Source: Myoxocephalus aenaeus (taxonomy: Eukaryota; Chordata; Actinopteri; Perciformes; Cottidae). Taken from it: a DNA stretch of 64,000 bases. Below the pieces are notes generated by a model. That model did no database searches and was not told where the DNA came from. It saw only the letters and a list, made by a program, of their open reading frames with translations. The number at the start of each line of letters is the position of its first letter. The first letter of the stretch is position 1. Location: NCBI GenBank assembly GCA_038501785.1, contig JBAMJR010000350.1:1484501-1548500 (forward strand). Direction: 5' to 3'. Made by a program: the position numbers and the translations under genes. Shown one piece after another: positions 21,601 through 64,000 of this stretch.

Positions 21601-24402
21601 TTAATACAGCTGCTCACCCTCTGTGCCATCAGGCTCAGCCTGCTCCTCACGCTGCTTTTGCTTGAACTTCATGTTACCATGGTGGAGCACTGCGCCTGTC
21701 ATCTTGTAGATGCTCATTTTTTCTTCATTGGTGAAGCCCAGGATATCAATAGCATTCTGATTTTAAAAGAGAAAAGATGTGTCCACACAAAACATAATCA
21801 CTTTAGAAAATGCACTTAAAAAAGTAGTTTTGCATGCATTGCGAAATACATATTTAAATTTTTTGAAGTGAAGTTCACTCACATCAGTGGCTTCCAGCTC
21901 AACTTTGTCATCAATACTGGCCACAGTGATCTGACCCATGCTGCACATGGGGAAGTCGTAAGGGTTGGTTGTGATGAGTGCCAAATCTGGTGATCAAAAA
22001 AGGTTGAAAACGTCAATACTTTTGTTTTATATGAATACTGTAAGTAGGTGAAATGTTGCAACAGCTCAATCATTTACCCAGCAGCTCAGGTATGTGGGCT
22101 GTCATCATCTGGTAGAAGATATGGTAGCCTCTTTCCTGCTTGAGCTGGAATGTCACTCTAGACTTCTCCAGCAGATCTACAAATATTGTTCATAAGTCAC
22201 AGATAGGCCAATTATCAAATCTATTCATTTGTATGTACTAGGAGTATTATTACTTACATGTCTCAATATCAGCACTAGCCAGCTTGCCAGTTGAGCCAAA
22301 GTGGATTCTGATGAATTTACCCTGTTTGGAACAAATATATGTTCAATGTGCCTCTACATGGACAATCAGTAAGGCTTCTCACATGTGTAGATAGTGTTTC
22401 ATACTTACAAAACGAGAAGAGTTGTCATTCCTAATGGTCTTGGCGTTACCATAGGCCTCCAGCAGGGGATTGGCTGCAATAATCTGATCCTCCAGTGAAC
22501 CCTATAATCAGGTATTAGAAGTGATATCAGAAAATGACTTTGGAAAATGTTCCATTGGCAAAGAACCCCAAATTGTAATGATCAGCAACACACCTTTGAT
22601 GAGTCCCTCTTCGGTCCACCAACTGAGATTGTTGCAAAGTACTGGATGACACGCTTGGTGTTCACAGTCTTTCCAGCACCAGATTCTCCACTAGGTATAG
22701 ACAGAGACTTATAAGAATTTGATCAAGATATTTGACTATCCTCAAAGTCAACAATTGCAAATGTACTAAACTTACGTGATCAAGACAGACTGGTTCTCCC
22801 TATCTGTTAAACAAGAAACAAAATAATGAACTATGTTTCACTGCAACAGAAACCTCATATAGTGATATATTCTACATTGTTATGATTATGACTTACCAGT
22901 TGCCATGAACTGAAAAGCGTTGTCAGAGACAGAGAAGATGTGGGGTGGAGCCTCCATACGCTTCTTGCCTCTATAGGCAGATACACATTCAGCATCGTAC
23001 ACTGGGAGCCACTTGTAGGGGTTCACAGTGGCACAGAACAACCCAGAGTAGGTCTGAAAGTTATCATAAAGATTCAACAGTTAACATCATGTTTCCTACA
23101 AGTAAAGGCATTTTCAATACTTATGGTTCTCATTAGATTGTCTTACGTAGATCATCCATGCTGCATAACGCTCTTTGAGGTTATACAGCACAGAGGCTTC
23201 ATTGAGATGGGTCATCATGGCCATGTCCTCAATCTTGTCGTACTTGGGAGGATTCATTGGGAAGACTTCATCTTCTTTAACTGTCCTCTCCTGAAACAGA
23301 ACATTTGTCACAATGAGAACTGATCATACTGAATTCACTGTTGACTCTGACTTTATGATACCAACCTCCTTAGTATCCAGGACTGTGACGGTGACTTTGC
23401 CAGCATCTTTCTTGGTGATTGTTGCCTTCAAATACAGCTCCTTGGTATCAACTACGTAGACGGCACTCTTGGCATCAAAAGGTCTGGTTTGAGCCTCAAT
23501 TCTCTCCTTCTCTGGCTTCCGGAGGTAAATGGCAGCTTTGCCATACGTGGCCATCTCCGCGTCTGTACTCATGGTGGCGGCTTATGTCTGAGAAGAAAGT
23601 CAAACAATAGCAATCTTAGAATTATGTTTTCCGTTCATGTCATTGAACAATGCCTAAGTGCCTGGTGTTGTATTGAACAGTTAATATATTCACACCAAAA
23701 TAATGATTTTGCATAATTCCAAGAAGCCTTAACCTTAGTAAAAGCCTTATAGACAGCATGTTGGTCTATACTGCAATTATATTCAGTTACTATATTCTGT
23801 ACATACATCATCTACGTTGATGTATGTTTTTTTGGTCTAGGAGATAGATCCCTCCTCAATTGCTCTTCCAAAAGGTGTCCGAATTGAGGGTCTAAGGACT
23901 TTATTCTATATCGTATGCTGTACAGATTGTGAAGCCCCTTGAGGCAATTTTTTTTGATTTGTGATATTGCGCTATAAAATTGACAAGATTTGACTAATCC
24001 GTAGTAGTTGTTATTGAGTTCAGTCAAAATTGGATGTACAACACAGATTAAATACACAGCTAAACATGAATATAAACGTAATCGATGGTAAATGTTGTAC
24101 ATACCGTTCTCTTTCCCTATGAGAAATGAATATTGTATTCCACAAACCTATTGAAAAAAGAAGGATTTGTCAGTGACAAACAACCTAAAATATAATTTAC
24201 GCCTACACATACTGTATTTTACAGTTACTTGAAAAAATATATACATTTCATCTCATGCTAGAGGAAAGCACAAAGTGAATGAATTTAAATGACACTGTAT
24301 TTTGTCAACTAATTTCTAAAAAAGAGGAATACATCTAAATGGCACCATGCATAACGGTAGACCACCTCACCACAAGCAGGAACTCCACTGGTCTTCCACC
24401 AC
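12615..24402 (-). CDS. Fast skeletal myosin heavy chain gene B, complete
   Basis: A full sarcomeric MYH: 39 coding exons from ATG at 23570-23572 to TAA at 12701-12703. Summing the exons gives 5,796 nt, that is 1,931 codons plus stop, normal for fish fast myosins (about 1,930-1,940). Domains: SH3-like N-terminus, motor (P-loop about 180-187, switch I about 236-242, switch II about 459-464), one recognisable IQ segment (TQALCRGYVMRKEF), then S2 and LMM coiled coil to DSGKGKEAAE. The frame is open throughout. All introns are GT-AG except intron 19, which is GC-AG. Gene A lies downstream in the same orientation. The protein would act as the heavy chain of fast muscle thick filaments; which muscle or stage cannot be read from sequence. 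Confidence 0.96.
12636..12641 (-). terminator. MYH-B polyadenylation signal AATAAA
   Basis: AATAAA on the minus strand, about 60 nt past the TAA stop (12701-12703), gives a short 3' UTR as in other sarcomeric MYH genes. Cleavage is expected near 12615-12625. Confidence 0.7.
12701..18992 (-). CDS. MYH-B coding exons 20-39: coiled-coil rod and C-terminus
   Basis: Exons: 18737-18992, 18410-18652, 18149-18325, 17922-18067, 17739-17829, 17252-17641, 17018-17144, 16810-16928, 16526-16722, 16044-16227, 15768-15933, 15530-15654, 14380-14688, 14081-14284, 13844-13969, 13587-13757, 13394-13498, 13199-13294, 12930-13061, 12701-12721. The protein is heptad-patterned, with SFMNVKHWPWMKVYYKIKPL at the head-rod junction. 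The small last exon encodes GKEAAE and stop. The 841-bp intron 14689-15529 is the longest in the rod; its middle, about 15050-15520, differs in base composition and may be an insertion, family unknown. Confidence 0.95.
18993..19075 (-). other. MYH-B intron 19 with GC-AG splice sites
   Basis: The only donor that keeps the frame and the conserved 137-bp length of exon 19 is ACAAG/GCATGT, a GC donor. The acceptor is TCTGCAG/GGAAGCC. The protein reads through as KMTATREAVYTVQYNVRSF. GC-AG introns are a known minor class spliced by the major spliceosome. Gene A's counterpart is outside the window. Confidence 0.8.
19076..23572 (-). CDS. MYH-B coding exons 1-19: motor domain and neck
   Basis: Exons: 23366-23572, 23147-23290, 22897-23053, 22776-22803, 22594-22690, 22409-22501, 22258-22321, 22078-22176, 21883-21986, 21618-21756, 21413-21531, 21069-21218, 20799-20969, 20409-20709, 20205-20275, 20019-20106, 19776-19893, 19567-19690, 19076-19212. 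Sizes (207, 144, 157, 28, 97, 93, 64, 99, 104, 139, 119, 150, 171, 301, 71, 88, 118, 124, 137) follow the conserved vertebrate MYH plan. The start codon has a strong context (GCCGCCACCATG), better than gene A (CTGCTACCATG). Loop 2 reads ETGGSKKGGKKKGG. Confidence 0.95.
23870..23990. repeat. Short fragment of the percomorph repeat in MYH-B first intron region
   Basis: Contains GTACAGATTGTGAAGCCCCT, TGAGGCAATTTT and TTTGTGATATTGCGCTATAA, the reverse orientation of the repeat family at 2180-2290. It lies between the second noncoding exon and the ATG exon of MYH-B. Confidence 0.6.
24105..24147 (-). other. MYH-B noncoding 5' UTR exon 2 (predicted)
   Basis: Acceptor CAATAG before TTTGTGGAATAC and donor AACG/GTATGT on the minus strand; 43 nt. 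It matches the predicted gene A exon at 4958-4998 in position and in the TTCCACAA block. The ATG exon itself begins at about 23587 (acceptor TTCTCAG). Confidence 0.6.
24371..24402 (-). other. MYH-B first noncoding exon (predicted)
   Basis: Donor TTGTG/GTGAGG at 24365-24371. The transcription start near 24402 is inferred from the TATA box at 24428-24435. It shares the GGTCTTCCACCACACT block with gene A. Confidence 0.55.
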
Positions 24403-24427
24403 ACTGTCTGAGGCTGTCCTTGGACCC

Positions 24428-24505
24428 CTTATATTCAGTCTGGTTTGCTTACAAAGCAAAGGTTCAAGCAGGCTAATGTGCCAAATATGGTGAGGATGAC
24501 AGCTG
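24428..24505 (-). promoter_or_regulatory. MYH-B core promoter: TATA, CArG and E-box
   Basis: TATA box AATATAAG on the minus strand (24428-24435), a perfect CArG box CCAAATATGG at 24481-24490, and the E-box CAGCTG at 24500-24505. SRF binding CArG and MyoD-family binding CAGCTG are established for striated muscle promoters. The order and spacing are shared with MYH-A and the relic at 11087-11200. Confidence 0.7.
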
Positions 24506-24599
24506 AGTCTTAAAGCATTTGAAATATTTTGGTGCACTACATTTGGGAGAGTAAGCAACTTTCGAGTTCTTCTTTTAAAACACTTACACACTTGTATGC

Positions 24600-24629
24600 A
24601 TATATACATATATATATATATATATATAA
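24600..24629. repeat. (TA)n microsatellite
   Basis: About 30 bp of mostly TA dinucleotides 170 bp upstream of the MYH-B TATA box. Confidence 0.85.
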
Positions 24630-27096
24630 GCAGCAGATGGATTGATTAATTAAATAATTTGACAAAAATAATATATATATTTTTTTTTACATCCAACAGA
24701 AAGCTGTGGTGTTATCACTCACATCTTAAGGTTTGAACACCTTTAAAGATATTTGTTCTTTGCCAATTATTAATTGAGAGTCGAGATTATGTTGTGAAAT
24801 TTAAAATGAATATGAGGAATTTGAAATTTGATTGCTGACAGTTGGACAGCAAATACATGAGTGCTAGATGACAGTTGACACCAGGTCTTGAATTATTTTG
24901 TACTTAAAAAATAAAAAAATTGTGAGTATCATCTAAAATAAAATATTTGAAATTGCACATTTATTGTTGTCTTCTAAACAAACTTTCCATGATTTCACAG
25001 GAATGTCACTGTCTCCTTAAATGCAAACTCCAAGCCTTGTGATGTCTTCTTAGAGGATATTGCGTTTAATTTACAGATTGAGTTTGATTCAGTGGTCCGT
25101 GTCAGCCAGTTGCCAGCTAATTTTGGGTGCAATGAGAAACACATGGTATGTCTCAGTGAGCCACATTGGTTAGGGGCCCTCTGTCGTACTCGATCATGTA
25201 ATTTGAGAAGTTTTAAAAGTTGCTGTGTTGAATTGAAAGAAGTAGGCATGTCATCGAAGAGTGGGAGGGTGTGAGGCTCGCCCTGGATTGGTTGACTGTA
25301 TAATGATTAAACATCCAGAATGTTTCGACCAATACGGAATACTGGTTGAAACATTGTGAGAAATACTGTAAGTGTTAAAGGAAAAAAAAATGCTGCCATG
25401 ACGTTTGCTTTGAGATTTGCCTTGGATGTCACAATATGTCCTTATTGGTGTATACACTGGAGCTATGTCAGGCGAGAGAAAAACAAATAATGAAGGGAAA
25501 TAGTTAAGTCACATCAGGAAAAGTGAAAATACATCACGCCTATCTCCTTGAATAGGATGTTCACTAACAAAATCACATTTCTGCCAACTTTGCTGCTTTT
25601 TTAAAATCAACACATTTGCTAATTGTCAATGTGTGAATATAAATTGTAATTTGATGTTCAAGTAATGGTTCGCAGGCGGTCGCAGTGAGCATGCAGCTGT
25701 TTGATGGCTCACAGAAAAGCCCACCCACTCCAGGGTTTACCTCACTTGGTCAGATGCTCATGCTATTTAGGCTACTTTGAGAAGAAAGAGGTCAAAGCTT
25801 TTCCGATCAATTTATGCTCACCAAGCATGGTGACCACGTGACAGACTTACGTAATACTTGACTGAAATAATTACTGCATTTGAACAAACTATTTTAAACA
25901 CGTTTAAAAGCCCAGACTCAATTTACAGTGTTATTTAATGTGTTAGTTCATTGATTAATTGATTAATTAATTAAAATCTGTGGGGGCTCCTAGTGATCCC
26001 CAGGGGAGGGGAACAAAAGAGATTAGCATCATCTGCTCATTTTACACATCAGGCTGCCTGTGTTGAGAGCAAAACCTGTGAAGCCTTAATTTTTTAAATA
26101 CACGTGTTAAATTTGTTTTTTTTGTAACACATTTTTTCTTGTAAGCTTACACTTGGTGTGCTGCATCTATCATTACACCAACTCCATGTAATTAGATAGG
26201 TGTCAGGGTACGGAGAAGGCAATGGGAGGCTGCGAGGTCAGAGGTTTGACGGCGTGGTGGGGGTGGGACTGGGGAGACACAAGGACAAGACAGTTACTCA
26301 ATCTTCTTTAAAAGGTGAGCCTGCCTAACAGTTACCAAAGTGAAAGGGCAAAAGCGTAGAAAAGCTTTGACCACTCATGGTGTAACCTATTTTTGTCCTC
26401 AAAAGTCAGGATATAAGGGACTGTAGCCAGCTCACCAAGGGTTGAGAAGAGATGAGCAGATAGATGGGGCATCTTTTTGGTTCTGTTTCCCTGAGAGCCC
26501 TACTGTGAGCATTCAACTTGAATTGTGGTGATCTTTTTTTGTTGTGTAGCAGATCCCATCGTAGCCACAAGTACGTGTTAATACAGGTGGATTAGATTCA
26601 AACTGCACACAGCTGCAAAAATGTTGAGCCATAGCTAAAGAGTCTCCTCCTCTTACAGTGGATGCTGATATGACTGCCAGGAGGTACTTGAACATGTACC
26701 TGACACTCTATGCTCATTCTATTGCAAGCATTTACTTTTTGCACCTCGCTGTACTGAATTAATCCTTTCGGATGCAGGATGCAACTCACAGACATCACTT
26801 TGTAACTTACTGGCCCATCTATCCTCTGACCACTATTATATAGCTACTGTGCGCTTGATTCATGTAATCACAATGAATATCTATCGGCTGTGAACCAGAG
26901 GAAATGCCCCCCTCCAACACACTTTCTTCGATTGATGAAATGACTATAACATCAACACATTGCACAAAACTCGCTCACAAACAAACCCAGTGGCAACCTC
27001 ACAGCTCACCAACAAGGATGCATGTTTCATGATGTATTAAAATGCATCCTCTATTGTTATAGACAACAATACAGATAAACTATGCTATACCTTAAT
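24630..27096. other. Intergenic region upstream of MYH-B, no gene recognised
   Basis: About 2.5 kb with no convincing reading frame. Scattered candidate muscle-type motifs occur: CAGCTG near 25696, CACGTG near 25836 and CTATTTAGG near 25771 in a moderately GC-rich stretch (25670-25860), and CCTATTTTTG near 26387. These are motif sightings only. A distal MYH-B enhancer would be expected somewhere in this interval. Confidence 0.4.
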
Positions 27097-27785
27097 TAGG
27101 GTGACCAGATTTGAGATATATGTGAATGCATACAAATGTCACAAATGAAATGACAAAAATGACACAAATGACTATATGAACATCTGTTTATTGAACTTTA
27201 ACAAAAGTGCAAATGTAAAACAAATCTTTTTTGTGGCATTTAGTCCAGTGCTTCTTTAATGTGTCTTGTCCATATATTGAATCAATAATGATAACAAATA
27301 AAACGTTCTAAATAATAAATACTTTATATAGCCACATATTAAAATAAGAAAATGAAGACACTTTTCAGTCCTCCTCATATATTACATTTACGTTTCGGCA
27401 TGGCTGCAGATGTCATGTGCTGTTGTAAACAATGCAGCTAGTGGAGGTGGCAAGGTGCTCAGTGTTGCCAGATTGGAAATGGCGAAGTATCGTACCAAAG
27501 GCTCAAAATGGTCGTATTTGGAGGATAATTATCGTGCATCTGGCAACACTGAGATCGGTCGACCAATGACAGTTCTCTCTACAGTCAGAGCTCGCGCAAG
27601 AAGGTGGAACGTAAGGGAGATACCATTTCCAAAACTTGTAAGGGCGTAATAACTAGTTTGGAAAGACCCAGAGAAACACAAATATCCAACGAGACAAAAT
27701 CCCGGACGTTTTTGGAATCCCTGCCGGACGCATTTTTTAGGTCTCGAAAAGAGGACATGTCCAGGAAAAAGAGAACGTCTACCCT
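27097..27785. mobile_element. Decayed hAT-like element with nested short inverted-repeat element
   Basis: The left end TAGGGTGACCAGA and the right end GTCTACCCT are partly inverse. Flanks ACCTTAAT (27089-27096) and ACTTTAAT (27786-27793) match 7 of 8. Just inside the right end is GAGGACATGTCCAGGAAAAA, a sequence familiar from such elements. A 92-bp unit at 27460-27551 with arms CAGTGTTGCCAGA/TCTGGCAACACTG sits inside. No transposase. Confidence 0.55.
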
Positions 27786-28055
27786 ACTTTAATAGTAAAA
27801 CAATAAAGTGAGTTAAGAAATAATGGAACTGGAAAGATAAATGATACGATAGGAAAAAGAAGAAGAACAAATACACAAATTATATAATAAACTAGAAACA
27901 AATGAGAAAGGTTTCCCCTCAGGGCTTTCAGCCAGAAAATTATTAATATGAAACCAAAGCGTGATAATTCCCTGGACCTAACTCAGTAGGTTTGTTGCCT
28001 AAACTTGAGAGGCTTTGTGGCAGAAATCCCCCGAGCAGTCGCACTGGCAGCTGCT

Positions 28056-28107
28056 AAGCAAAAGCGAAACCAAAATGTTATACCCAACTGCCTTTGGTTT
28101 CGTTTTG
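28056..28107 (+). promoter_or_regulatory. Candidate NLRC5 promoter: two inverted ISRE/IRF-like sites
   Basis: CAAAAGCGAAACC at 28059-28071 and its near-inverse GGTTTCGTTTTG at 28096-28107 (CAAAACGAAACC on the other strand) both resemble the ISRE form GAAANNGAAAC. They sit just upstream of a good donor (28161/28162) that can serve a noncoding first exon. NLRC5 is known to be induced by interferon through STAT1 and IRF sites, which fits. No TATA box was seen. Confidence 0.5.
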
Positions 28108-28109
28108 TA

Positions 28110-28161
28110 ATAAGTGATACTCTGGCTGCAGAGAGATCGCAGTCCACGACCACCGTTGTTG
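28110..28161 (+). other. Candidate NLRC5 noncoding first exon
   Basis: Downstream of the ISRE-like pair, the donor GTTG/GTGAGTG at 28161/28162 could splice to the acceptor TTATCAG at 30914, just before the first coding exon. The exon start is unknown. The intron would be 2.75 kb and is largely filled by a hAT element. Confidence 0.4.
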
Positions 28162-28384
28162 GTGAGTGCCTTTTAAAACATATTTATACAGCATTATATC
28201 TAACTTTCAAACGAATCGGAACTGCTCCGTTTGGTGCAGCCTCACGTCTGTGCTGCTGCAGACTCACACGTTACTTTGAATGACCTCGCGCTACAAGTTG
28301 CCGTCATTGCGGATTCCCCACACACAATTAATTTACACTGAAGGCATCAAAAGCGTTATGGCCGTGCAAAACAAAAGTAATTAA

Positions 28385-30460
28385 CAGGTGTCAAAAGTAT
28401 TCACATTCATTACTCAAGTAGAAGTATAGATACTAGGGTTTAAAAATACTTCTGTAAAAGTTGAAGTATCAACTCAAGCTTTTTACTTCAGTAAAAGTGT
28501 AAAAGTACTGGTTTCAAAACTACTTAAAAGTATAAAAGTAAACGTAATGTAAGGGGACACCGATACCAACACAAACACTTAAAGCTGTGGTTCTCAAACT
28601 TTTTCTGTAAATAACATACGTTTGTGACTCATCTGTGCTTTTATAAGTAACAGAATAAAGACAATTGCAATCACTTTCAAGTAAATCAGATTGCTCCATC
28701 AGACAATGTTTTGTGTAAGTTCTATCTGTGCAAAAAATAACTCATATTTAGTTACTACTAAATAGCTCATTGTGGAAAACAATAAGCTTTTAATTGTTTT
28801 TGCCAAACAAAACAGAATGAGTGCAGATATGTGAGCATCAGGTTGTATCAGTATTAGTGGCTGCAGTGAGCTGCTTTCCTCTAAACATATTTTATAAACG
28901 GGGTTGTAGATTTGATACGGCCTCTCTCAATTCATGCTCAATATTGAGCTTAGATCTGTTTTTTAATTTTGAGAAACGCAACAGCAGGAAAAGACGAGCG
29001 CACGGAGACTTCTGGCAAAACGCCGTCGAGTCGCGCATGCACAAGTGTAACCTGTTAGCCCAGGTAGCCAAAATGACCTGGCCCAGACCCGGCACGGGTT
29101 CGGCACGCCTTAAGAAACACTGTCGGCCCGCGTCCGGTTGCCGATTCGGCGCCAACTCGGCATGGATCGGGCCGAATACACTGGCCCGATTCCGGCGGAC
29201 GACACTGCCGTCACTGGGCCGTAATCGAAACTAACCGGGGCCAGCATCGGCCCGAAGCCGGCACACCAGAAGAAACACGTCGGCCCGGGTCCGGTTGAAT
29301 TAATTATTATTATTATTATTATTATTCCCACTGCTGCCACCAATGTAACCGAGGGTTTCTCTTGCGCCTGTACTTGTACAATAATAATAAAACAACAACA
29401 CGCTGCTCGTTAGATTAGACAAGACGGCAACCACTTTATTCTTGACTCGCTCCTCTCTCCTTACGTTTTCCCCTTCAGAATAAAAGCCCCAGAAACATAC
29501 ATCAGAACACTGCTTCATAGAGAAATGTTTAAATACACCATACAATAGCGTACAATTATATAACAATACGATAAAATAAGACACGTCGACCAAAACGTTA
29601 CAGTAAATATGTTTTTATTAACTGAATGCACACAGGGTTAAATCAAAAATAGAACTAACTGAACACAAAAAGACTACCGTCACTCCGGCATCATGGCTTC
29701 ACGTCCAAAAATAAAAAATCCGGAGGTTGCAGCTTGGTAGAAACAGACAAAAAAACTGTAGTGAGATCTCACAATTTCTAAAACATAAATGGTAAATCTA
29801 TCAATAGTATTGCAAACCGTTCTCACTCATGTATTGAATATCGTGTCTGTATATAATGTAATAATATCTGACACCGTCCACGTCTGCTATCGTAACATGG
29901 CGTACCGTAACCATTTACCCGAAAGTACAGGCATTTCTCCATGTATTTATTAATGACTGAGTTTTATATCCGTGTACTTTGTACTTCTGTAATATGTGAA
30001 GGCAGCAGCTCATTGTTGGTAGAAGACACGAGCACTTTGTCTCTTTCACCTGGAGCAGGAGAGCTGCTGCGGGTTCAGGAGAGCTGCTCCGGCGCTCCTC
30101 ACATGAGGGCTGCTGTTGCCATCTTCACCCTGGGAGCGTTTAAAACGCAGATATAGGTCTGCTTTTCACGCGACATATTTTTCGATGCTCTCTGTCCGCT
30201 GGTGTGTGTGCTCAGTGCTCACCTGTGTGTGCGCGCAACGGGGCGGAGAGGTTTTTTGTGTGTTTGTTTTTGAACGACGACAAGCCGGAATGAAAACAAA
30301 CCAAAATGAAATAGTAACGAGGCTATTTTTAAAATGTAGGGAGTAGAAAGTACAGATATTTGCGTGAAAATGTAAGGAGTAGAAGTAAAAAGTCGTCTGA
30401 AAAATAAATACTCCAGTAAAGTATAGATACCCAAAATTTCTACTTAAGTTGACACCTCTG
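28385..30460. mobile_element. hAT-type element, 2,076 bp, 8-bp target duplication GTAATTAA
   Basis: The ends CAGGTGTCAA (28385 onward) and TTGACACCTCTG (to 30460) are inverse apart from one or two bases. GTAATTAA flanks both sides exactly (28377-28384, 30461-30468). Subterminal sequences are rich in AAGTA/TACTT motifs, as in other fish hATs here (55675-57026). The interior holds a GC-rich block (29080-29298) with repeated GGCCCG/TCGGC units, an (ATT)n run (29302-29327) and no intact transposase. Confidence 0.85.
29080..29298. repeat. GC-rich degenerate repeat block inside the hAT element
   Basis: Roughly 220 bp with many CCGGC/GGCCC words, such as ACACTGTCGGCCCGCGTCCG and ACACGTCGGCCCGGGTCCG, suggesting two or more diverged copies of a short unit. 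It differs sharply from the AT-rich surroundings and is probably another nested element. Family unassigned. Confidence 0.5.
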
Positions 30461-30914
30461 GTAATTAAGTATAACAATGACCAGTGATTAACCCGTGTGC
30501 ACGATCTATGCATAAAAAAGAAAAAGAAAAATAGCATTAAAAAGTGCTGCGTAAACTCACCTGCCCAGACATGCACACAACTTTGTCTGTTTCCTAATAG
30601 TAATCCACTGAATCTCCTTACATTACAATTGGAATAACAGAATCCTGTAATAGTATGACTTCATCTTAATTGAACATGATATAAAACGTAGCCCCCATGA
30701 CAATAGACATGATTAGAAGGTTATAGTGAGACTCATGTAGAAGCAACGTGTTTGAAACGTTTCCTGACTAATTGAAACATTAGGGAATGTAGGCAGCTCC
30801 CAGTAGTTTACATTTTTATTTAGTTTTGTTGCATATTTGTCCTCAGATGTGTGAGACCGTGCGGGAATTTTAATACGTGTGCTTGTGTTTCACGTTTGCC
30901 TGTTTGTTTATCAG

Positions 30915-63546
<32,632 letters not shown>

Positions 63547-64000
63547 GTAAGTTTAAAAAGGAACACGTGATACATTTCCAGTAAATAATGATGAAGACAA
63601 ATGTCCACAGGCAGCGCTCAAGCATCTCTGCAAAGATGCACAAAATGACAGTGAGGCATAAAACAACAGGAGATGCTGCGTGTTGAAGTCAAAATGTTCA
63701 AACGCATTCCTCTTGTATTCATGCAATAAATCAGAGGCAGCGAAGTAGGGTTTCAGCAAGGTTTTACCTTGAGTTTAACTAGTGAGCTTTGACTTATAAA
63801 TTTGCACTATTGACCTCTGGCGAACTGTGTTGACAGTGTTGAGCTCGTAGAGGGCGGTGACACATATCCAAGACTATTGTTTTAGCTCCAACTGTTCCAA
63901 CCACAAACTACAATTTCAACTAATTGACGGGCAAAACTGACTAGATATTGCACTAATTGGCCATATTCTGCAAACGACTCTTATTATTATTAATCTACAT
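63547..64000 (+). other. NLRC5 intron 51 (partial), no exon recognised
   Basis: The donor GG/GTAAGT is at 63546/63547. A possible acceptor near 63836 (TTGACAG) would give a short frame ending in TAG that does not look like an LRR. I do not call it an exon. Confidence 0.4.

Noticed and set aside
63828..63885. Terminal NLRC5 exon after TTGACAG
   Set aside because: The frame ends after about 16 codons with no LRR pattern, and the acceptor is poor. The true 3' end is probably past the window.

Overview
The window looks like nuclear DNA of a percomorph teleost fish. The grounds are vertebrate spliced genes with GT-AG introns, fish-type fast skeletal myosin heavy chains (C-terminus DSGKGKEAAE), an NLRC5-type NLR with a long LRR tail, many hAT transposons, V-SINE-like tRNA SINEs, and a short-range repeat typical of percomorphs. 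I name no species. All exon boundaries were read by eye from splice sites and reading-frame continuity. Functions come from family knowledge.

Layout. (1) 1-5,230, minus strand: the 5' part of a fast skeletal myosin heavy chain gene (MYH-A): promoter, two noncoding exons and coding exons 1-19, the last cut by the window edge. (2) 5,232-12,600: intergenic. It holds a four-level nest of transposons (6,245-9,485), a second hAT (9,868-10,803) and what looks like the remains of a third MYH gene (rod-exon scraps near 9,650-9,850 and a decayed promoter at 11,087-11,200). (3) 12,615-24,510, minus strand: a complete second gene (MYH-B), with 39 coding exons adding to exactly 1,931 codons plus a stop, a polyA signal and a TATA/CArG/E-box promoter. 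(4) 24,510-28,050: intergenic, mostly unassigned, with one decayed hAT-like element. (5) 28,056-64,000, plus strand: an NLRC5-like gene. It has a candidate interferon-responsive promoter and noncoding exon near 28,056-28,161, then 51 coding exons from 30,931 to 63,546 (5,546 nt, about 1,848 codons). The gene probably ends just past the right edge, because no stop codon was reached. Its introns are loaded with hAT, PIF/Harbinger and SINE copies, fragments of other repeats, and long CA/GT microsatellites.

How the genes work together. MYH-A and MYH-B are head-to-tail paralogues in a muscle-myosin cluster and share promoter architecture. The NLRC5-like gene is divergent from them and functionally unrelated; family knowledge makes it an interferon-inducible regulator of MHC class I transcription. 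The main points of interest are the relic third myosin, the uneven exon/intron divergence between the two myosins, the uniform phase-2 LRR exon modules, UG/CA repeats pressed against several of those exons, and the nested transposons with intact 8-bp target duplications.
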